This document shows, one piece after another, positions 62,070 to 64,000 of a stretch of 64,000 bases of DNA. The number at the start of each line of letters is the position of its first letter. Position 1 is the first letter of the stretch. This DNA comes from Holophagales bacterium (lineage in GTDB: Bacteria; Acidobacteriota; Thermoanaerobaculia; Multivoradales; Multivoraceae): the NCBI GenBank assembly GCA_009845425.1, contig VXZQ01000006.1, positions 186,001 to 250,000 on the forward strand, read 5' to 3'. The notes below the pieces were generated by a model that was given only the letters and a program-made list of their open reading frames with translations, ran no database searches and was not told where the DNA came from. The translations under genes were made by a program, and so were the position numbers.

Positions 62070-63152
62070 CTAGACGGGGTGAAGGCCGAGGAAGTCGAGG
62101 CCCCGGGTCTCGTCGTACCCGCACATCAGGTTGGCGCACTGGACCGCGTTGCCGGCCGCGCCCTTCATCAGGTTGTCGATGGCGCAGATGACGACCAGAC
62201 GCCCGGTCCGCGGATCGAGGTCGAACCCGATCTCGGCGTGGTTGCTGCCGGCGAGGATCTTCGGTTCGGGGTAGCGGTGAATGCCGCGCCGGTCCTTGAC
62301 CAGCCGCACGAAGGGATGCTGCCGGCAGAAGGAACGGTAGGCGCGGAAGAGCTCTCGCTCGACGGTCCTGGCGTCCGTCGCGCCGGCAAGGAAGAGGTGG
62401 CTGGTCGCCAGAACGCCGCGCACCATCTCGACCGCGGTCACCGAGAGGTGGACGTTGCCCTTGACGTCGACGCCGCGGCTCGCGAACGCCTGTTCGACCT
62501 CGGCGGTATGCCGGTGGCCCGTCGGCCGGAAGCTGCGCACGACGCCCGACCGCTCGGGGTGGTGGGAGGCGTCCGACGACGAGGCGCCGCCTTCGCTGCT
62601 GCCGACCTTCAGTTCGGTGACGACTCCCCGGCTCCAGTCGACGAGATCGTTCTCCCGGGGCCCGGGTTCGAGCAGGGGAAGCAGACCGAGCAGGGTCGCG
62701 GTCGCGTTGCACCCCACGCCGCTCGCATGGGATGCGGCGGCCGCTGCCTCACGGTCCAGCTCGGGCAGCCCGTAGACGAAGCGGTCGAGCCATTCGGGCG
62801 CGGGATGGGCGGTGCCGTACCAGTCTTCCCAGGCGTCTGCCGACCGCAGCCGGAAGTCGGCCGAGAGATCGACGACCCTCGGCGCGAGTTCGGAGTAGAG
62901 GTCGATGTCCCTGGCGACGTTGCCGTGCGGCAGGCAGAGGAAGAGCAGGTCGCAGCGCTCGAGTTCGTCCGTGGTGGAGAAGCGCAGGTCGGTGTGACCG
63001 CGCACATTCGGGTGGGTGAAGTGGACGAAGGAGCCGGCCAGCCGGCGTGAAGTGACCTGCGCGACCTCGAAATCGGGGTGACCGAGCAGCAGCCGCAGCA
63101 GCTCACCGCCGGCATAACCGGAGCCGCCGACGATCGATGCGTGGAGGGTCAT
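62070..63152 (-). CDS. lysY: [LysW]-aminoadipyl-phosphate reductase
   Basis: 360 residues, ArgC-like. N-terminal NADP-binding [34 protein letters not shown], and the active-site cysteine in [14 protein letters not shown]-terminal block [20 protein letters not shown] and [20 protein letters not shown] is the LysY/ArgC signature. Reduces the acyl phosphate to a semialdehyde on LysW. Start overlaps the lysX stop as ATGA. Confidence 0.92.
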   Translation of the reverse strand: MTLHASIVGGSGYAGGELLRLLLGHPDFEVAQVTSRRLAGSFVHFTHPNVRGHTDLRFSTTDELERCDLLFLCLPHGNVARDIDLYSELAPRVVDLSADFRLRSADAWEDWYGTAHPAPEWLDRFVYGLPELDREAAAAASHASGVGCNATATLLGLLPLLEPGPRENDLVDWSRGVVTELKVGSSEGGASSSDASHHPERSGVVRSFRPTGHRHTAEVEQAFASRGVDVKGNVHLSVTAVEMVRGVLATSHLFLAGATDARTVERELFRAYRSFCRQHPFVRLVKDRRGIHRYPEPKILAGSNHAEIGFDLDPRTGRLVVICAIDNLMKGAAGNAVQCANLMCGYDETRGLDFLGLHPV

Positions 63153-64000
63153 GCGGCCTCCGTCGCGTGGGCCTCGTCCCAGCCCACGGTGGCCACCCGC
63201 TCCACGAAGTCGATCATGCGCGCGGGGATGTCGACGCCGGTGGGTGCGACGGAGTTGCGGAACTCCATCGTGTGGTTGACTTCCAGCACCAGCAGGCCGT
63301 GCTCGGGGTCCTCCACCAGGTCGACGGCCAGCAGACCGCCGCCGACGGCGCGGGCGGCTCGCCGGCAGAGATCGTCGATCTCCGGTGTGATCGGGCAGTT
63401 CTCGGTGGAGGCGCCGCGCGCGGTGTTGGTGATCCAGTGCGGCGCTCGGCGATAGATCGCGCAGAGAGTGCGGCCGCCGGCGACGAAGGCCCGGATGTCG
63501 CGCTCCGGCTTGTCGACGTAGCGTTGCAGGTAGAAGATGGAGTGCTGGTATGAGCCGAGCGTGCTCTTGTGCTCGAGTAGCGCCTCGGCGGCGTCGCGGT
63601 CGTTGATGCGCGCTACCAGGCGGCCCCAGGAGCCGACGGTTGGCTTCATCACGACCGGATAACCGAGTTCCTCGATCGCGAGCAGGGCCGCCTCCGGCGT
63701 CGAGGCCACGCGGGTGGCGGGTGTCGGCACCGAGGCCGCCTGGAGCAGGCTCGAGGTGCGGACCTTGTCGCCGCAGTTCTCGATCACGCAGGCGGGGTTG
63801 ACGGTGGCCACGCCGCGGTCGGCCAGGACGCGCAGGTTGGCCAGGGCCCGGCTGTAGCTGATCGAACGGTCGAAGACGACATCGAAGTCGAAGGACGGCT
63901 CGAGCGCGCTCCTGCCGCCGAGCGCGAGGACGACCCTCCGGTCGTCGATCAGCTCGACGTCGGCCGGCCGACGCTCGAGTTCGGCGAAGAGCAGCTTCTC
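63149..64000 (-). CDS. lysX: [LysW]-aminoadipate ligase LysX (5' end outside window)
   Basis: 284 codons are visible, open to the window edge. ATP-grasp ligase: the upstream part reads [17 protein letters not shown] and [20 protein letters not shown], the LysX N-terminal domain; then [39 protein letters not shown] (ATP-binding Lys) and [15 protein letters not shown] (metal-binding Glu-x-Asn). It joins alpha-aminoadipate to the C-terminal Glu of the carrier LysW. It is LysX rather than RimK because of these loops and the lysYZJK neighbours. The lysW gene itself should lie upstream. Confidence 0.92.
   Translation of the reverse strand, partial: EKLLFAELERRPADVELIDDRRVVLALGGRSALEPSFDFDVVFDRSISYSRALANLRVLADRGVATVNPACVIENCGDKVRTSSLLQAASVPTPATRVASTPEAALLAIEELGYPVVMKPTVGSWGRLVARINDRDAAEALLEHKSTLGSYQHSIFYLQRYVDKPERDIRAFVAGGRTLCAIYRRAPHWITNTARGASTENCPITPEIDDLCRRAARAVGGGLLAVDLVEDPEHGLLVLEVNHTMEFRNSVAPTGVDIPARMIDFVERVATVGWDEAHATEAA

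Noticed and set aside
62062..62712. Extension of the lysZ frame
   Set aside because: It overlaps lysY in another frame; the kinase glycine loop starts a few residues after ATG 62061.
1..64000. tRNA, rRNA or CRISPR arrays
   Set aside because: No tRNA cloverleaf, rRNA block or regularly spaced repeat array was seen on reading both strands; an automated search could still find a short one.

Overview
The window is high-GC bacterial DNA from a Gram-negative cell: it encodes a TonB-dependent outer-membrane receptor, lipobox lipoproteins, an Sec-exported multiheme cytochrome and a dense set of core genes. The LysW-dependent lysine operon, a single-chain acyl-CoA carboxylase and a PrdB/GrdB-like selenoprotein together would fit an Acidobacteriota (Thermoanaerobaculia-like) genome. 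That placement is inference only, because no rRNA or other phylogenetic marker is present.

Left core (1-21.8 kb). The 3' end of ppk1 comes first, then a crotonase, glpF-glpK, a DUF2461 protein, a MutS-like ATPase, a DEAD-box helicase, several secreted or membrane proteins of unknown function, an RRM protein, a carboxylesterase lipoprotein and msrB. Next is a gene interrupted by an in-frame UGA that reads through into a UPVC redox motif, with a hairpin at SECIS distance: a probable selenoprotein. Inositol oxygenase, a YfcC-like carrier, a double-NBD peptide ABC ATPase and an Rbs-type sugar ABC operon follow. The permease of that operon carries an unusual extra domain.

Accessory region (about 21.8-40.8 kb). 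This holds an OLD-family ATPase/TOPRIM nuclease, a frameshifted membrane gene, a decayed DNA-methyltransferase tail abutting a decayed tyrosine integrase, and a type I restriction-modification operon (hsdR-hsdM-hsdS). An Abi/UG-like reverse transcriptase lies just downstream of hsdS on the same strand. Then come hicAB, a ColE1-type mobilization cassette (mobC, relaxase, and mbeB- and mbeD-like genes nested out of frame inside the relaxase gene), small cargo genes and an intact P4-type integrase. The simplest reading is an integrative mobilizable element carrying defence cargo, inserted beside or into older island debris.

Right core (40.8-64 kb). This contains aroE, a lipoprotein, a 1553-residue carboxylase carrying carboxyltransferase, biotin carboxylase and biotinyl domains in one chain, an NCS2 purine permease, a secreted protein coupled to an MsbA-like exporter, a TonB receptor, a GT39-like membrane protein, a pentaheme cytochrome, a BCCT transporter, and a tightly overlapped lysX-lysY-lysZ-lysJ-lysK operon that runs off the right edge.

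No tRNA, rRNA or CRISPR array was seen.
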